From positions 1 through 33,000 of the forward strand of contig JACDAJ010000098.1 of NCBI GenBank assembly GCA_013695475.1: 33,000 nucleotides of DNA, given 5' to 3'. Under the pieces are notes generated by a model. That model ran no database searches. It worked only from the letters and a program-made list of their open reading frames with translations, and had not been told where the DNA came from. The translations under genes were made by a program, and so were the position numbers. Positions 22,917 through 31,530 of the stretch are shown here, one piece after another. Position 1 is the first letter of the stretch; the number at the start of each line of letters is the position of its first letter. This stretch comes from Rubrobacter sp. GTDB lineage: Bacteria; Actinomycetota; Rubrobacteria; Rubrobacterales; Rubrobacteraceae.

Positions 22917-23091
22917 ACGAAGTCCGCCGACCGGACACCATCGCGAGTCGCTCCATGTCCGGCGAGGTCGTGAGGCGCGTCGCTCGGGTTCCGTCACGCG
23001 ACGCTTCATGAGAGCGTGCGTTCGCATTCATTTTTCTCGACTTCACGATGCGAAGCGGCGATCTCACCATCTCACGACCTCGCCTTCGTTT

Positions 23092-26000
23092 TCATCCCCA
23101 TTCCTCGGCTCCCTTCTTCCGGCGCGGTTCTCGAAGGAGAGAATACCCGACCGGGACGACGATGAGCGTGAGCAAAGTCGAGGTGATGAGGCCGCCGATG
23201 ACCGGAATCGCCAGACTGCTCGAAACGAGGACGCTCCCTCCGCCCCCGACCCCGAGCGCGAGCGGTATCAACGCGAATATAGTCGCGAGTGCCGTCATAA
23301 GGATCGGTCGGAGACGGGCGCGTCCCGCCTCGATGATAGCCTCGTCCAAAGTCTCGCTCGACCGCCCCGCGTTTATGACGAAATCAACGAGGAGGATGGC
23401 GTTCGCCACCACGATCCCGATGAGAAGGAGAACGCCGAGGAGCGCGGGAACGCTCAAAGTCGTCCCGGTGACGAGTAGCGCGCCGAACGCCCCGGTCGTG
23501 GTGAGTGGGACGGCGAGGAGGATGACGAGCGGAACGAGGAGTGAGCGGAAGAAAACGACGAGGACGAGGTATACGATCGCGAGCGCGATGAGGATCGAGA
23601 GTATGAGATCCTGGAAACTCTCCGCGATCTCCTCCGACTCACCGCCGATGACCGCCTCCGTCCCGCCCGGAAGTTCGAGGTCGGAGACGGCGCTTTCCAC
23701 ATCCGCCGAAAGCCCGCTCGTGTCCGTCGCCGTGATGCTCGCCGAGATGGTGACGGCCCGCTCGCCATCCGAGCGACCGATGGCCGACGGGGCGATCCTT
23801 TCTTCGACATCGGTGACATCCCCGACCGAAACCCCCGGCCCCGCCGGAAGCTCCCGAACCGCATCCACGGAATCCACCGAACCCTCCGGCGCTCCGACGA
23901 CGACGGGCGTTCCGTCGAGTTCGAGGACGCTCCCGTTCCCGAGGAGCGTCCCGAGCGAAGCCGAAAGCCCCGACGCCGAAACACCCGCTTCGGCGGCTCG
24001 CTCCGGGTTGACGACGACTTCGATCTCCGGACTCTCACCCGTGATGTCGCTTCGCACATTCGAGAGTCCCTCGATGCCCGAAAGCTCATCCACGACGGCT
24101 TCGGACGCTCCGCGAAGCTCGTCCTCCGTCCCGCCCGTGATCGAAACTTCGAGACCCCCGGTCGGCGGCCCTTGTGAGAGAACCTCGACTCGGAAACCCT
24201 CACCGAAAAGGTCGCGCCCTTCGTCGTCCACGCGGTCGAGGGTATTTTGAACGTCCGCGTCCGAGGCGACGGCGATGAAGGATTGCGCCTCGTTTTCGGG
24301 GCGGACGGAGCCGGCCGGGGCGAAACTGTCTTCGCCGCCGACCGAAAGTTGATAGCTTTCCACGCCGGGGTCGTCGAGGAGGAAATCCTCGAATGGCTCG
24401 ATCTCCCCGGCGGTCTGACTTTGGCTGTTCCCGGAGGTCGTCTCGATTTGCGCGTTGAGAAGCCGCTCCTCGCTCGGCGGAAAAAAGCTCACCGCGAGAA
24501 AAGGAATGATCGCGAGTCCTCCCACGAACGCGACGACCGCGAGAATCGCCACGACCGCCCGGTGACGCAAACTCCACCAAAGCATCGGCGTATAAATCCC
24601 GACGAGGATCCCGTCCCGAGAGCCGGACGACGCTTCGGAAGGACGATCATCTCCGCCGCGGGATTGCCGGACGAGGAAAGCGACGAGTCCGACGGCGAGG
24701 ATCGCGGCGAGTGCGGCGGCGGCTCCGACGATAATCCTCGATTCGAGGAGTTCCGAAGGCTCGACAACCCCGAAAAGCACGGCGACCGCCGCGCACGCCA
24801 CACTCGCGAGAAGAAACGCCGCCCCCCCGACGAGGAGGCGGAAACCATTCCCGAAGCTGCCGGGACGGTTCGGAAGGTTCCGGCGCGTATCGCCATATTC
24901 ACCGTCGTCTTCACGAGGCTCGACGGGTTCCGATTTCCCCGACTCGCTTCGTTTTATGAACGTGCTCGTGAGGATCGGGATGACCGTGATCGAGACGAGG
25001 AGCGAGGCGAGGAGCGCGAAGGCGACCGTGAGCGAGAGCGGCAAAAAGAACTCGCTTATGATCCCCCCGACGAGTCCGAGCGGGAGGAAAACCGCGACCG
25101 TCGTGAGGGTGGACGAGGTGATCGCACTCGCGACTTCCGTGGTTCCCCGGAGGGCGGCCTCCTCCGGCTCGTATCCTTTTTGGATGTACCGATACGAGTT
25201 TTCGAGGACGACGATGGCATCATCCACGACGCGCCCGACGGCGATGGTGAGTCCGGCGAGGGTGATGATATTGAGCGTGAGGTCGTTGCCCCACGAAAAG
25301 AGGAGCGCGGCGAGTATGGAGGTCGGGAGCGAGACCGCCGTGACGAGCGTCGCCCGCACCGAACGGAGGAAGAGGAAGATGATGAAGATCGCGAGCGCGC
25401 CCCCGAGGAGAGCCTTCTCGACGAGTCCGTCCACCGATTCCTCCACGTCCTCGGCGGAGTCGAAGATGACATCCACGCGCTCTTCGCCGAGGTCGTCCCG
25501 AATGCCCGCGAGCGCGCCCTCGACATCTTCGGCGACCTCGACGGTGTTCGCCTCGCGCTCCTTCGTGATGTTCAAACCGATGCTCGGCTCCCCGTCGCTC
25601 CGCGAAATTCCCGCGATGTCCGACTCGACCTCGCTCACCTCGGCGACATCCCCGAGAAGCACGGGTTCTTCGGACGACGAGGCCGCCGAAGGCTCGGTGC
25701 CTTCGGGTGCCGCGCCGGATGGAATGCCTCCGGTCGAAGCATCGCCGGACGGGGCTTCGCCGGACGGGGCTTCGCCCGATGCGCCGGATGGTGCGGCTCC
25801 CCCGAGCGCGGCGGCGGAGATCGGGAGGTTTCGGAGGTCTTCGATGTCGGTGACTTCGCTCGTGGTGCGGATCGGGGTGGAGAGACCTTCGATCTCGACG
25901 CTCCCGGCGGGCGCATTCGTGTTCGCCGATGAAATCGCCGCGACGACGGCCTCGGGGGGAAGGCCACTTTCGGAGAGGGCGTCGAGGTCGAGGTTCACGC

Positions 26001-26550
26001 GGATTTGGTTCTCCGAGCCACCGAGGAGATCCGCGCTCGCCACCCCCTCCACATCCTCGATGTCCGGTATCGCGGTTTCCGTCGCGTATTCGGTGAGGCT
26101 TTCGAGGTCGCCGTCGGCGGCGGAGAGCGAGATGCTTTGAACGGGAACGTCGGAGATGGACTGGCTTTGAACCTCCGGCTCCCCGGCTTGCTCGGGAAGT
26201 GCGATTCCTTGAAGCCGCCGATTCAGTTCGTCCTCGGCTTCTTGTGAATCGGTGTCGAGCGAGAACTCGACGAGGAGCGAGGAGAAACCTTGCGCGGAGG
26301 TCGCTTGTACGCCTTCGATGCCTTCGACCCCGGCGATGGCCACCTCGATGGGCTGCGTAACTTGCTCGTCCACCACGTCCGGCCCGGCTCCGGCGACCGG
26401 AGTGGATACGGTGATGATCGGGAAGTCAATGTCCGGCAATAATTCCTCGTTCAATTGCGTCGCGCCATACGCCCCGCTCACGATGAGGATGACCGTGACG
26501 AGAAAGACTATGGATTTGTTTCCGAGGCACCACCGAACCACACCCGCCAT
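23092..26550 (-). CDS. RND-family efflux transporter (AcrB/SwrC-like)
   Basis: 1152 residues. Span 1 is SIVFLVTVILIVSGAYGATQL, followed by ELLPDIDFPIITVSTPVAGAGP, the classic RND opening. The proton-relay DD is in VGRVVDDAIVVLEN (443-444). Two porter halves and a second membrane block are present. Two oddities: a low-complexity insert at about 249-296 (GEAPSGEAPSGDASTGG), and about 90 residues between spans 6 and 7 with two extra hydrophobic segments (about 572-627) not found in standard RND pumps. No membrane-fusion or outer-membrane partner is nearby, as for SwrC-type monoderm pumps. It probably expels amphiphiles or drugs by proton antiport. The ATG overlaps the marR stop (TAATG), so translation is coupled. 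Confidence 0.93.
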   Translation of the reverse strand: MAGVVRWCLGNKSIVFLVTVILIVSGAYGATQLNEELLPDIDFPIITVSTPVAGAGPDVVDEQVTQPIEVAIAGVEGIEGVQATSAQGFSSLLVEFSLDTDSQEAEDELNRRLQGIALPEQAGEPEVQSQSISDVPVQSISLSAADGDLESLTEYATETAIPDIEDVEGVASADLLGGSENQIRVNLDLDALSESGLPPEAVVAAISSANTNAPAGSVEIEGLSTPIRTTSEVTDIEDLRNLPISAAALGGAAPSGASGEAPSGEAPSGDASTGGIPSGAAPEGTEPSAASSSEEPVLLGDVAEVSEVESDIAGISRSDGEPSIGLNITKEREANTVEVAEDVEGALAGIRDDLGEERVDVIFDSAEDVEESVDGLVEKALLGGALAIFIIFLFLRSVRATLVTAVSLPTSILAALLFSWGNDLTLNIITLAGLTIAVGRVVDDAIVVLENSYRYIQKGYEPEEAALRGTTEVASAITSSTLTTVAVFLPLGLVGGIISEFFLPLSLTVAFALLASLLVSITVIPILTSTFIKRSESGKSEPVEPREDDGEYGDTRRNLPNRPGSFGNGFRLLVGGAAFLLASVACAAVAVLFGVVEPSELLESRIIVGAAAALAAILAVGLVAFLVRQSRGGDDRPSEASSGSRDGILVGIYTPMLWWSLRHRAVVAILAVVAFVGGLAIIPFLAVSFFPPSEERLLNAQIETTSGNSQSQTAGEIEPFEDFLLDDPGVESYQLSVGGEDSFAPAGSVRPENEAQSFIAVASDADVQNTLDRVDDEGRDLFGEGFRVEVLSQGPPTGGLEVSITGGTEDELRGASEAVVDELSGIEGLSNVRSDITGESPEIEVVVNPERAAEAGVSASGLSASLGTLLGNGSVLELDGTPVVVGAPEGSVDSVDAVRELPAGPGVSVGDVTDVEERIAPSAIGRSDGERAVTISASITATDTSGLSADVESAVSDLELPGGTEAVIGGESEEIAESFQDLILSILIALAIVYLVLVVFFRSLLVPLVILLAVPLTTTGAFGALLVTGTTLSVPALLGVLLLIGIVVANAILLVDFVINAGRSSETLDEAIIEAGRARLRPILMTALATIFALIPLALGVGGGGSVLVSSSLAIPVIGGLITSTLLTLIVVPVGYSLLREPRRKKGAEEWG

Positions 26551-27059
26551 TATTTCTCCTCTCCGCAGCCGGGGGACCCGAAAGCGACTCCGAATCCCTC
26601 CGCGAGGAGTTTGAGACCCTTCAAAAACGCCTCGGCCTCTTCGTCGGTGAGGGAGGCGAACGTGCTTTCAAGCCTCTCTTTGCGGCTCTCGACGATCCTC
26701 CGGGCTATGTCGTGCATTTGCGGCACATAGTCAACGAGGACGACGCGACGGTCTTTTTCGTCGGGTCTTCTTTCGACCATGCCGTGCTCGACGAGGCGAT
26801 CCACGAGTTGCGTCGCCGCCGGGGGAGATACCCCGACCGACTCGGCGAGATGCCCGACGGAGCGCGGCCCTTTGGCGAGCGAGATGAGAATTTGAACGTG
26901 TCCCACCGAGATGCTCCCACCGACCCCCTCGACCGGGAATTCGTGGCCGACTATCTCCTCGATCTCCGCCATCTCCTTCGGCCACGGACGACCGAGCCCC
27001 CGACTCAATGCCGGAAGCAAAAGCAAAACCTCGTCGAAAATGAGATCCCGGTTCATCAT
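26550..27059 (-). CDS. MarR-family transcriptional regulator
   Basis: 169 residues. The winged helix-turn-helix is HVQILISLAKGPRSVGHLAESVGVSPPAATQLVDRLVEHGMVERRPDEKDRRVVLV, ending in the conserved wing with DxRR. N- and C-terminal helices should form the dimer interface. As first gene of a two-gene operon with the RND pump, it is most likely a repressor released by a pump substrate. ATG 27059 overlaps GGAGG; ATG 27056 next to it may be the true start, but with a short spacing. A perfect TAAGC-A-GCTTA palindrome lies 16 bases upstream and is the obvious operator candidate. Confidence 0.93.
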   Translation of the reverse strand: MMNRDLIFDEVLLLLPALSRGLGRPWPKEMAEIEEIVGHEFPVEGVGGSISVGHVQILISLAKGPRSVGHLAESVGVSPPAATQLVDRLVEHGMVERRPDEKDRRVVLVDYVPQMHDIARRIVESRKERLESTFASLTDEEAEAFLKGLKLLAEGFGVAFGSPGCGEEK

Positions 27060-27074
27060 CCTCCGTAAATTGTT

Positions 27075-27085
27075 TAAGCAGCTTA
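27075..27085. promoter_or_regulatory. Candidate MarR operator TAAGC-A-GCTTA
   Basis: A perfect 5+5 palindrome with one central base, in an AT-rich 60-bp region between the divergent marR and alpha/beta hydrolase genes. The context GTTTAAGCAGCTTATCTAAA is a longer, imperfect dyad. Its position would block marR-RND transcription. Confidence 0.5.
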
Positions 27086-27151
27086 TCTAAATCGCGGAGA
27101 GTTTATACGACGGCTCGGGATGTGTCGAAGGTTTCGGTTAATATCCGTGGC

Positions 27152-28138
27152 ATGAAGAGAATTATGAGATCGAGGATAGCGAAGGCTTCGGTGGCGAGCG
27201 TGGCCGCCGTCGGGGCGATGGCGGCGTGGAACAAGAAATTGGAAGGCGGCGGAGAGAAGCTCGTCAGCCGACTGGCGGGCGGCGAGGTTCATTATTATCG
27301 GTGGCGCGGGGGCGGGCGGGGCGGTGGCGACGTCGCGTACAGCGTCGAGGGCGAGGGGACGCCTTTGCTCATGGTGCATGGGATATACGCCGGGGCTTCC
27401 TCGTTCGAGTTCCGGAAGAACTTCGATGCGTTGTCGGAGGAATTCCGGGTGTACGCGCTCGATCTCCTCGGGTGCGGGCTTTCCGAGAAGCCGCGCCGGG
27501 GGTATGCGCCGGAGGATGTATCCGCGCAAATAGAGGACTTCGCGAGGGAGGAAATTGGAAAGCCGACGCACCTCGTCGCAAGCTCGCTCTCCGCCGCGCT
27601 CTCGATGCCGACGCTCGTCAAAAACCCACGCCTCTTCAAAGAACTCGTCTTTATATGCCCGACGGGATACCGGACGCTCGACCGTCCGTCGGGGCGTCTC
27701 GGAGACGCGGTTTATGGGGCGTTCGAGACCCCGGTTCTCGGGGATTCGCTTTACCACGCGCTCGCGTCGCGGCGGAGCATACGTTTCTATCTCGAACGGA
27801 CGGCATATTATGACCCGGCCTTCGTCACCGATGAACTCGTCGAGGAATACCATCGGGCGAGCCACGGTCGCGGGGCGAGGCATCTCCCGGCGGCGTTCGC
27901 TTCGGGGAAACTGAATTTCCCGGTCGCCGGATTTTGGCCGAGGGTTCCGCACCGGACGATGGTTTGCTGGGGGCGGGAGGCGACGGGGGCTTCGTCCATC
28001 GAGGGTATGAAGCCGTTTCTAAATCAAAACCCCCGCACCGCGCCCCGAATCTTCAAAAACGCCGCGCTCCTTCCGCACGACGAGCGGTCGGAGACGTTCA
28101 ACCGCGAGGTCATGGAGTTTTTGACGAGCAAAGGGTGA
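27152..28138 (+). CDS. Alpha/beta-hydrolase fold protein
   Basis: 328 residues from ATG 27152 (MKRIMRSR); GTG 27122 is the longer option, and neither has a good ribosome binding site. TPLLMVHGIYAGASSFEFR is the oxyanion-hole segment, and VYALDLLGCGLSEKP is the following strand-loop. The nucleophile elbow reads HLVASSLSAALS, with Ser in the right place but the flanking glycines replaced. The catalytic His is probably in LLPHDERSETFN. The usual acid after the WG strand (VCWGREATG) is not obvious. It is a probable esterase or lipase-like enzyme of unknown substrate. An N-terminal hydrophobic stretch (ASVASVAAVGAMAAW) may anchor it to the membrane. It is divergent from marR. Confidence 0.85.
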   Translation: MKRIMRSRIAKASVASVAAVGAMAAWNKKLEGGGEKLVSRLAGGEVHYYRWRGGGRGGGDVAYSVEGEGTPLLMVHGIYAGASSFEFRKNFDALSEEFRVYALDLLGCGLSEKPRRGYAPEDVSAQIEDFAREEIGKPTHLVASSLSAALSMPTLVKNPRLFKELVFICPTGYRTLDRPSGRLGDAVYGAFETPVLGDSLYHALASRRSIRFYLERTAYYDPAFVTDELVEEYHRASHGRGARHLPAAFASGKLNFPVAGFWPRVPHRTMVCWGREATGASSIEGMKPFLNQNPRTAPRIFKNAALLPHDERSETFNREVMEFLTSKG

Positions 28139-28162
28139 GGTCGCTCCCTTCGGTCGCTCCGG
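28139..28162 (+). repeat. 24-bp repeat GGTCGCTCCCTTCGGTCGCTCCGG (copy D)
   Basis: Identical to 12352-12375 and, as there, placed directly after a stop codon and between convergent genes. The AT-rich inner palindrome of copies A and B is missing here. Confidence 0.8.
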
Positions 28163-28320
28163 GAGTCGGGAAAGGCGGAGAACGAAGTTCCCGCATCCGA
28201 AGCATCCTTCCGAGTTGCCGGGAGTTCGTCGGGCGGGGGGCGAAGGTGTCGCTGATGAGGCAGTCGAGAGCGGCTTGGCTCCCGACCCCCGGCGGTTTTC
28301 GGCGAAGACTGAAACCATTT

Positions 28321-28686
28321 TCACTCGTTCTTCGTTATCTCCCATATGCCGCGTTTCGTTTCGTCGGGGTTGGCTGAGAAGTCGGCGGCGGGGTCGTTCG
28401 GCGCGGAGGGTTTGCGGCTTATTTCCTTCACGTCGTCGGAGGAGACGTCGAGGATGATTTCGCCGTCTTCGGTGATTTCGCCGACGTGCGTTATCGGGAC
28501 TCCGAGATCCCGTTTCAACGTCCGGCCCACTACGAAATCGCTGTCGCCGACGGATTTGAGGTTCCCGATCCTCTCTCCGTCGGAGCCTTCGACCTCCGCG
28601 CTGCCGTCGGCGAGAAGCTGCGCGAGAAGCATCGGCCCCTCACCCTCCGAAAATTTTTGACCACGCGGGCCGATATCCTCGCTCAT
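28321..28686 (-). CDS. Small PRC-barrel/DUF2171-like protein
   Basis: 121 residues from ATG 28686 (MSEDIGPRG), which has GGAGGAC upstream. The much longer track frame is not supported. IGNLKSVGDSDFVVGRTLKRDLGVPITHVGEI is a short beta-barrel pattern like PRC-barrel or DUF2171 domains, and IILDVSSDDVKEIS fits the last strand and helix. Such proteins bind partners in the cytoplasm or at the membrane, and the function here is unknown. It follows the thioesterase gene by 53 bp and is probably co-transcribed. Confidence 0.75.
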   Translation of the reverse strand: MSEDIGPRGQKFSEGEGPMLLAQLLADGSAEVEGSDGERIGNLKSVGDSDFVVGRTLKRDLGVPITHVGEITEDGEIILDVSSDDVKEISRKPSAPNDPAADFSANPDETKRGIWEITKNE

Positions 28687-28739
28687 TTCGTCCTCCATAA
28701 ATCGCTCGCGAAGATGCTTTACCCGCGATGGGCGGTTCG

Positions 28740-29144
28740 TTATCCGCGCTCGTCCACTATGGCGACCGTGCATCGGGAGACGCACACGAGCTTTCCTTCC
28801 TCGTCTTTTATCTCGATCTGCCACACGTGCGACGTCCGACCCCGATGCACCGGAACTCCGACGGCGGTCAAACTCCCCGACCTCTTCGCCCGGATGTGGT
28901 TCGCGTTGATCTCGGTTCCGAACGCCGTTTTTCCTTCTTCGCAATTCAGCCACGCTCCGGTGCTCGCCACCGATTCGGCGAGCGTCACGCTCACGCCGCC
29001 GTGGAGGTATCCGAGCGGCTGGAGATGGCGTTCGTCAATCGGCATCGTGGCGACGACTCGTTCTTCGGAAAGCTCCGTGAATTCGGCGCCGAGGTCGGCG
29101 GGCATTCCCTTTCTCATGAGGAGTGAGCGATCCACGTTTTTCAT
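28740..29144 (-). CDS. Hotdog-fold acyl-CoA thioesterase (PaaI/YdiI-like)
   Basis: 134 residues from ATG 29144, with GGAGGTCTTT immediately before it. The segment HLQPLGYLHGGVSVTLAESVAS carries the family's catalytic and CoA-binding motif ('HG(G)V--tLAE-vAS'), and GTEINANHIRAKRSGSLTAVG is the second conserved strand block. Enzymes of this group hydrolyse phenylacetyl-CoA-type, 1,4-dihydroxy-2-naphthoyl-CoA or other acyl-CoA thioesters. The natural substrate is not clear. It is divergent from the aldo/keto reductase gene, with an 85-bp shared promoter region. Confidence 0.93.
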   Translation of the reverse strand: MKNVDRSLLMRKGMPADLGAEFTELSEERVVATMPIDERHLQPLGYLHGGVSVTLAESVASTGAWLNCEEGKTAFGTEINANHIRAKRSGSLTAVGVPVHRGRTSHVWQIEIKDEEGKLVCVSRCTVAIVDERG

Positions 29145-29229
29145 AAAGACCTCCGGGTTCGGGTTGCGAGTGCCGAAACGTCCATATGCTATACCGTGAG
29201 GGATCGGAGTTTCACAGACGGAGGTTTTT

Positions 29230-30180
29230 ATGCAGCGCGAGGTGAAGGTGAATCTGGCGAAAGAACTCGGCGTCGAGCCGCTCGGGGTCGGGGCGTGGGC
29301 GTGGGGTACGAAGAATATTTGGGGATACGGACAGGAATACGGGAGAAAGGAAGTCGGCGAAGCCTTCCGGGAGAGCGTCGAAAACGGCGTGAGTTTCATT
29401 GACACGGCGGAGATATATGGAAACGGCGAGTCCGAGAGGATCGTCGGCGAGATGCTCCGCGAGGGCGGCTTTTCACGCGAAACCGTCATCGCGACGAAGT
29501 TCGCTCCGCTTCCGTACCGGATCTCACCGCGTTCGAGCCTCGACGCGCTCGACGCGAGCCTCGTCCGGCTCGGGGTGCCGAGCGTGGATCTCTACCAAAT
29601 CCATTTCAATTCGCCCGTCCCGAACAAAAACGGCCTCCTCGACGCGCTCGCCGAAGCCGTCCACGAAGGCAAAGTCCGCCACGTCGGAGTGAGCAATTAC
29701 AACGCCGACGCGACATACCGAGCGTATGAGAGGTTGGCGAAGCACGGCGTGAAGCTCGCTTCGAATCAAGTTCAATACAGCCTCCTCCACCGCAAACCCG
29801 AGACGAACGGCGTCCTCGATGCGTGCCGCGACCTCGGCGTGACGCTCATCGCATACAGCCCCATCGCGCAAGGACTTTTGACCGGGAAGTATGCTCCCGG
29901 AAACAAACCATCCGGCATGATGCGCCGCTTCGGGAGCGCATTCCGCGAAAGCAATTTGAGGCGCGTCGAACCCGTCGTGGATATTTTGCGTGAGATCGGG
30001 AAGACCCGCGAGCGGGAACCCGCGCAAGTCGCGCTAAATTGGCTCGTCCGAAAAGGAACCATGCCGATTCCGGGCGCGAAGGACGGAAAACAGGCGAGGC
30101 AAAATGCCGCCGCGCTCGGATGGTCGTTGACGAACGAAGAAGTCGAGCGCCTCGACCTCGCGACGCTCGGGTGGCGGTGA
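29230..30180 (+). CDS. Aldo/keto reductase
   Basis: 316 residues. The catalytic tetrad is Asp58 and Tyr63 in FIDTAEIYG, Lys90 in ATKFAP and His125 in QIHFNS. The NADPH-binding end has IPGAKDGKQARQNAAAL. GVSNYNADATYRAYERL and ASNQVQYSLLHRKPE are standard TIM-barrel segments of the family. It reduces aldehydes or ketones with NADPH; the closest general look is to the plant and bacterial AKR11/AKR13-like groups, without certainty. GGAGG lies six bases before the ATG. The gene ends nine bases before the end of the convergent higA-like gene, with no terminator between them. Confidence 0.95.
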   Translation: MQREVKVNLAKELGVEPLGVGAWAWGTKNIWGYGQEYGRKEVGEAFRESVENGVSFIDTAEIYGNGESERIVGEMLREGGFSRETVIATKFAPLPYRISPRSSLDALDASLVRLGVPSVDLYQIHFNSPVPNKNGLLDALAEAVHEGKVRHVGVSNYNADATYRAYERLAKHGVKLASNQVQYSLLHRKPETNGVLDACRDLGVTLIAYSPIAQGLLTGKYAPGNKPSGMMRRFGSAFRESNLRRVEPVVDILREIGKTREREPAQVALNWLVRKGTMPIPGAKDGKQARQNAAALGWSLTNEEVERLDLATLGWR

Positions 30181-30189
30181 GGGAGCTTC

Positions 30190-30492
30190 TCAGCCGGCGA
30201 GCGGTTTCACGGCTCTCGCGATTTCCTCACCGCGCTCCATCTTCGTCATTTCGAGGTCGTAGTGGGATTGGGCGTTGATCCAGTATTCTTCGCTCATCCC
30301 GAAGTATCGTGACAGGCGGAGCGCGGTGTCGGCGGTTATGGATCTCTCACCTTTTACGATCTTGTGCACGCGCATCTGGTCAACGCCCAGTCCTTTCGCC
30401 AGAGCGTATGGCGTGATCCCCATCGGCTCCATGAACTCCTCGCTGAGAAGCTCTCCGGGATGTATGGGCGGGTATATTCTTTCGTCGTTCAT
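30190..30492 (-). CDS. HigA-type XRE antitoxin, orphan
   Basis: 100 residues from ATG 30492, which has AGGAGAAA upstream. IHPGELLSEEFMEPMGITPYALAKGLGVDQMRVHKIVKGERSITADTALRLSRYFGMSEEYWINAQ is the HigA signature: an XRE helix-turn-helix followed by the 'S-E-x-W-x-x-x-Q' helix. HigA neutralises HigB and represses its own operon. No HigB toxin is present on either side; its usual upstream place is taken by the haloacid dehalogenase gene, 19 bp away. It may be a remnant, a solitary regulator, or an antitoxin acting on a toxin encoded elsewhere. Confidence 0.92.
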   Translation of the reverse strand: MNDERIYPPIHPGELLSEEFMEPMGITPYALAKGLGVDQMRVHKIVKGERSITADTALRLSRYFGMSEEYWINAQSHYDLEMTKMERGEEIARAVKPLAG

Positions 30493-30511
30493 GACTTTCT
30501 CCTTCGCCAAA

Positions 30512-31228
30512 TCAAAGTTTCTTGGAAAGCTCGACGAAATTCTCCGCGACGATGTCTATGGAAGAGTCCGGCTCCTCGGCCTCTCCGCCAACGCCGAACT
30601 CGTCGGGACGCTTCACATACGCAGTTTTCAGGCCGCATTCCTTCGCGGCGAGGAGGTCGCTCACATGCGCGGCGACCATCATGGTTTCTTCCGGCGCGAA
30701 GTCGAAGAGGCCGGGCATGAGAAGGTACGTCTCCGGGTCGGGCTTATAACGGTGGATCGTCTCCGCCGAAAGGACGACATCCCACGGAAGCCCCGCCCGC
30801 TTCGCCATGTTCACAAGAAGCGAAATATTCCCGTTCGAGAGCGGCGAAATGACGTGGTTTCCTTTCATCTTCCGGAGCCCTTCGACGGAGTCCGGCCACG
30901 GGTCGAGGCGATGCCACGCCCGGTTGAGATGGTCTTTCTCGACCTCGGACAAACCTTCGATCTCGAATTCTTCGAGGAGTTCTTCGAGGGAGGCTCGGTG
31001 GAGGGAGTCGAGGTTCGTCCACTCGACTTCGCCGTTTCTCACCCGCTCCATCGAAGGCTGATATTTCCCCCGCCACTCGTCGGCGAAGGCGTGCCAGTCA
31101 ACGTCGAGGTTCTTTTTTTGGCCGAGTTCTTCGCCCTCGCGAATGACCCCCGCCCGCCAGTCAACGACCGTTCCGAACACGTCGAAGACCATGCCCTTTA
31201 TCTGTGAACCGCTTCTTTCTTTTCCCAT
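30512..31228 (-). CDS. Type II haloacid dehalogenase (HAD superfamily)
   Basis: 238 residues from ATG 31228 (MGKERSGSQIKG); the long track extension is not coding. The nucleophile is Asp16 in VFDVFGTVVDWR. Motif II is SNGN, the Lys is in HRYKPDPETY, and the last motif is VAAHVSDLLAAKECGLKTAYVKRP, with Asp in the acidic site. This combination is specific to L-2-haloacid dehalogenases, which convert 2-haloacids to D-2-hydroxyacids and halide. Some relatives act on other substrates such as fluoroacetate-like acids or have lost activity. It is co-oriented with the orphan higA gene. Confidence 0.92.
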   Translation of the reverse strand: MGKERSGSQIKGMVFDVFGTVVDWRAGVIREGEELGQKKNLDVDWHAFADEWRGKYQPSMERVRNGEVEWTNLDSLHRASLEELLEEFEIEGLSEVEKDHLNRAWHRLDPWPDSVEGLRKMKGNHVISPLSNGNISLLVNMAKRAGLPWDVVLSAETIHRYKPDPETYLLMPGLFDFAPEETMMVAAHVSDLLAAKECGLKTAYVKRPDEFGVGGEAEEPDSSIDIVAENFVELSKKL

Positions 31229-31283
31229 GCTCCGAAGGATGACCGCGGATGCGCTTCGGCGCAAGTTCGTTCGGCGCGAGCCG

Positions 31284-31530
31284 TCACGTTCTTCGGGAGG
31301 ATCTTCGAGGTTCTTCGTTCTTCGAGCCTTCGATGCCGAAGGCTCCGTCGAGGGCGAGTTTTCCGGGGCCGGCGAGGAGGACGACGAGGAAACCCGCGAT
31401 GAGCGCGAGGTCGAGTTCCGCTCCCGCTCCCGCCCCGGCGGTGCGATGAGGTCGACGTTCACCTTCACGAGAGAGATCGCGACCGCGAGGTTTATCGTGA
31501 GGAGAAGGGCGGCGAGGTCGAGAGGGTCGC
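31284..31530 (-). pseudogene. Decayed DoxX-family membrane protein (C-terminal remnant)
   Basis: On the minus strand one frame reads LDLAALLLTINLAVAISLVKVNVDLIAP, then a neighbouring frame continues AELDLALIAGFLVVLLAGPGKLALDGAFG and ends at a TGA at 31284. Together they look like the last two membrane spans of a DoxX protein, joined by a one-base frameshift in a G/C-rich repeat (GGGCGGGAGCGGGAGCGG). The N-terminal spans are missing: upstream of about 31530 the strand is occupied by the sensor kinase gene. I infer a truncated and frameshifted pseudogene at a rearrangement junction. The match is from memory of the family and should be checked by a profile search. Confidence 0.5.

Noticed and set aside
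25660-25810. Repetitive GC-rich block as a CRISPR-like or minisatellite array
   Set aside because: It is the coding sequence for the Gly/Ser/Glu/Ala/Pro repeats of the RND insert. The units are short, in frame and without spacers.
24247-25932. 561-residue plus-strand ORF inside the RND gene
   Set aside because: Arg/Asp/Glu-rich antisense shadow of a recognised pump gene.
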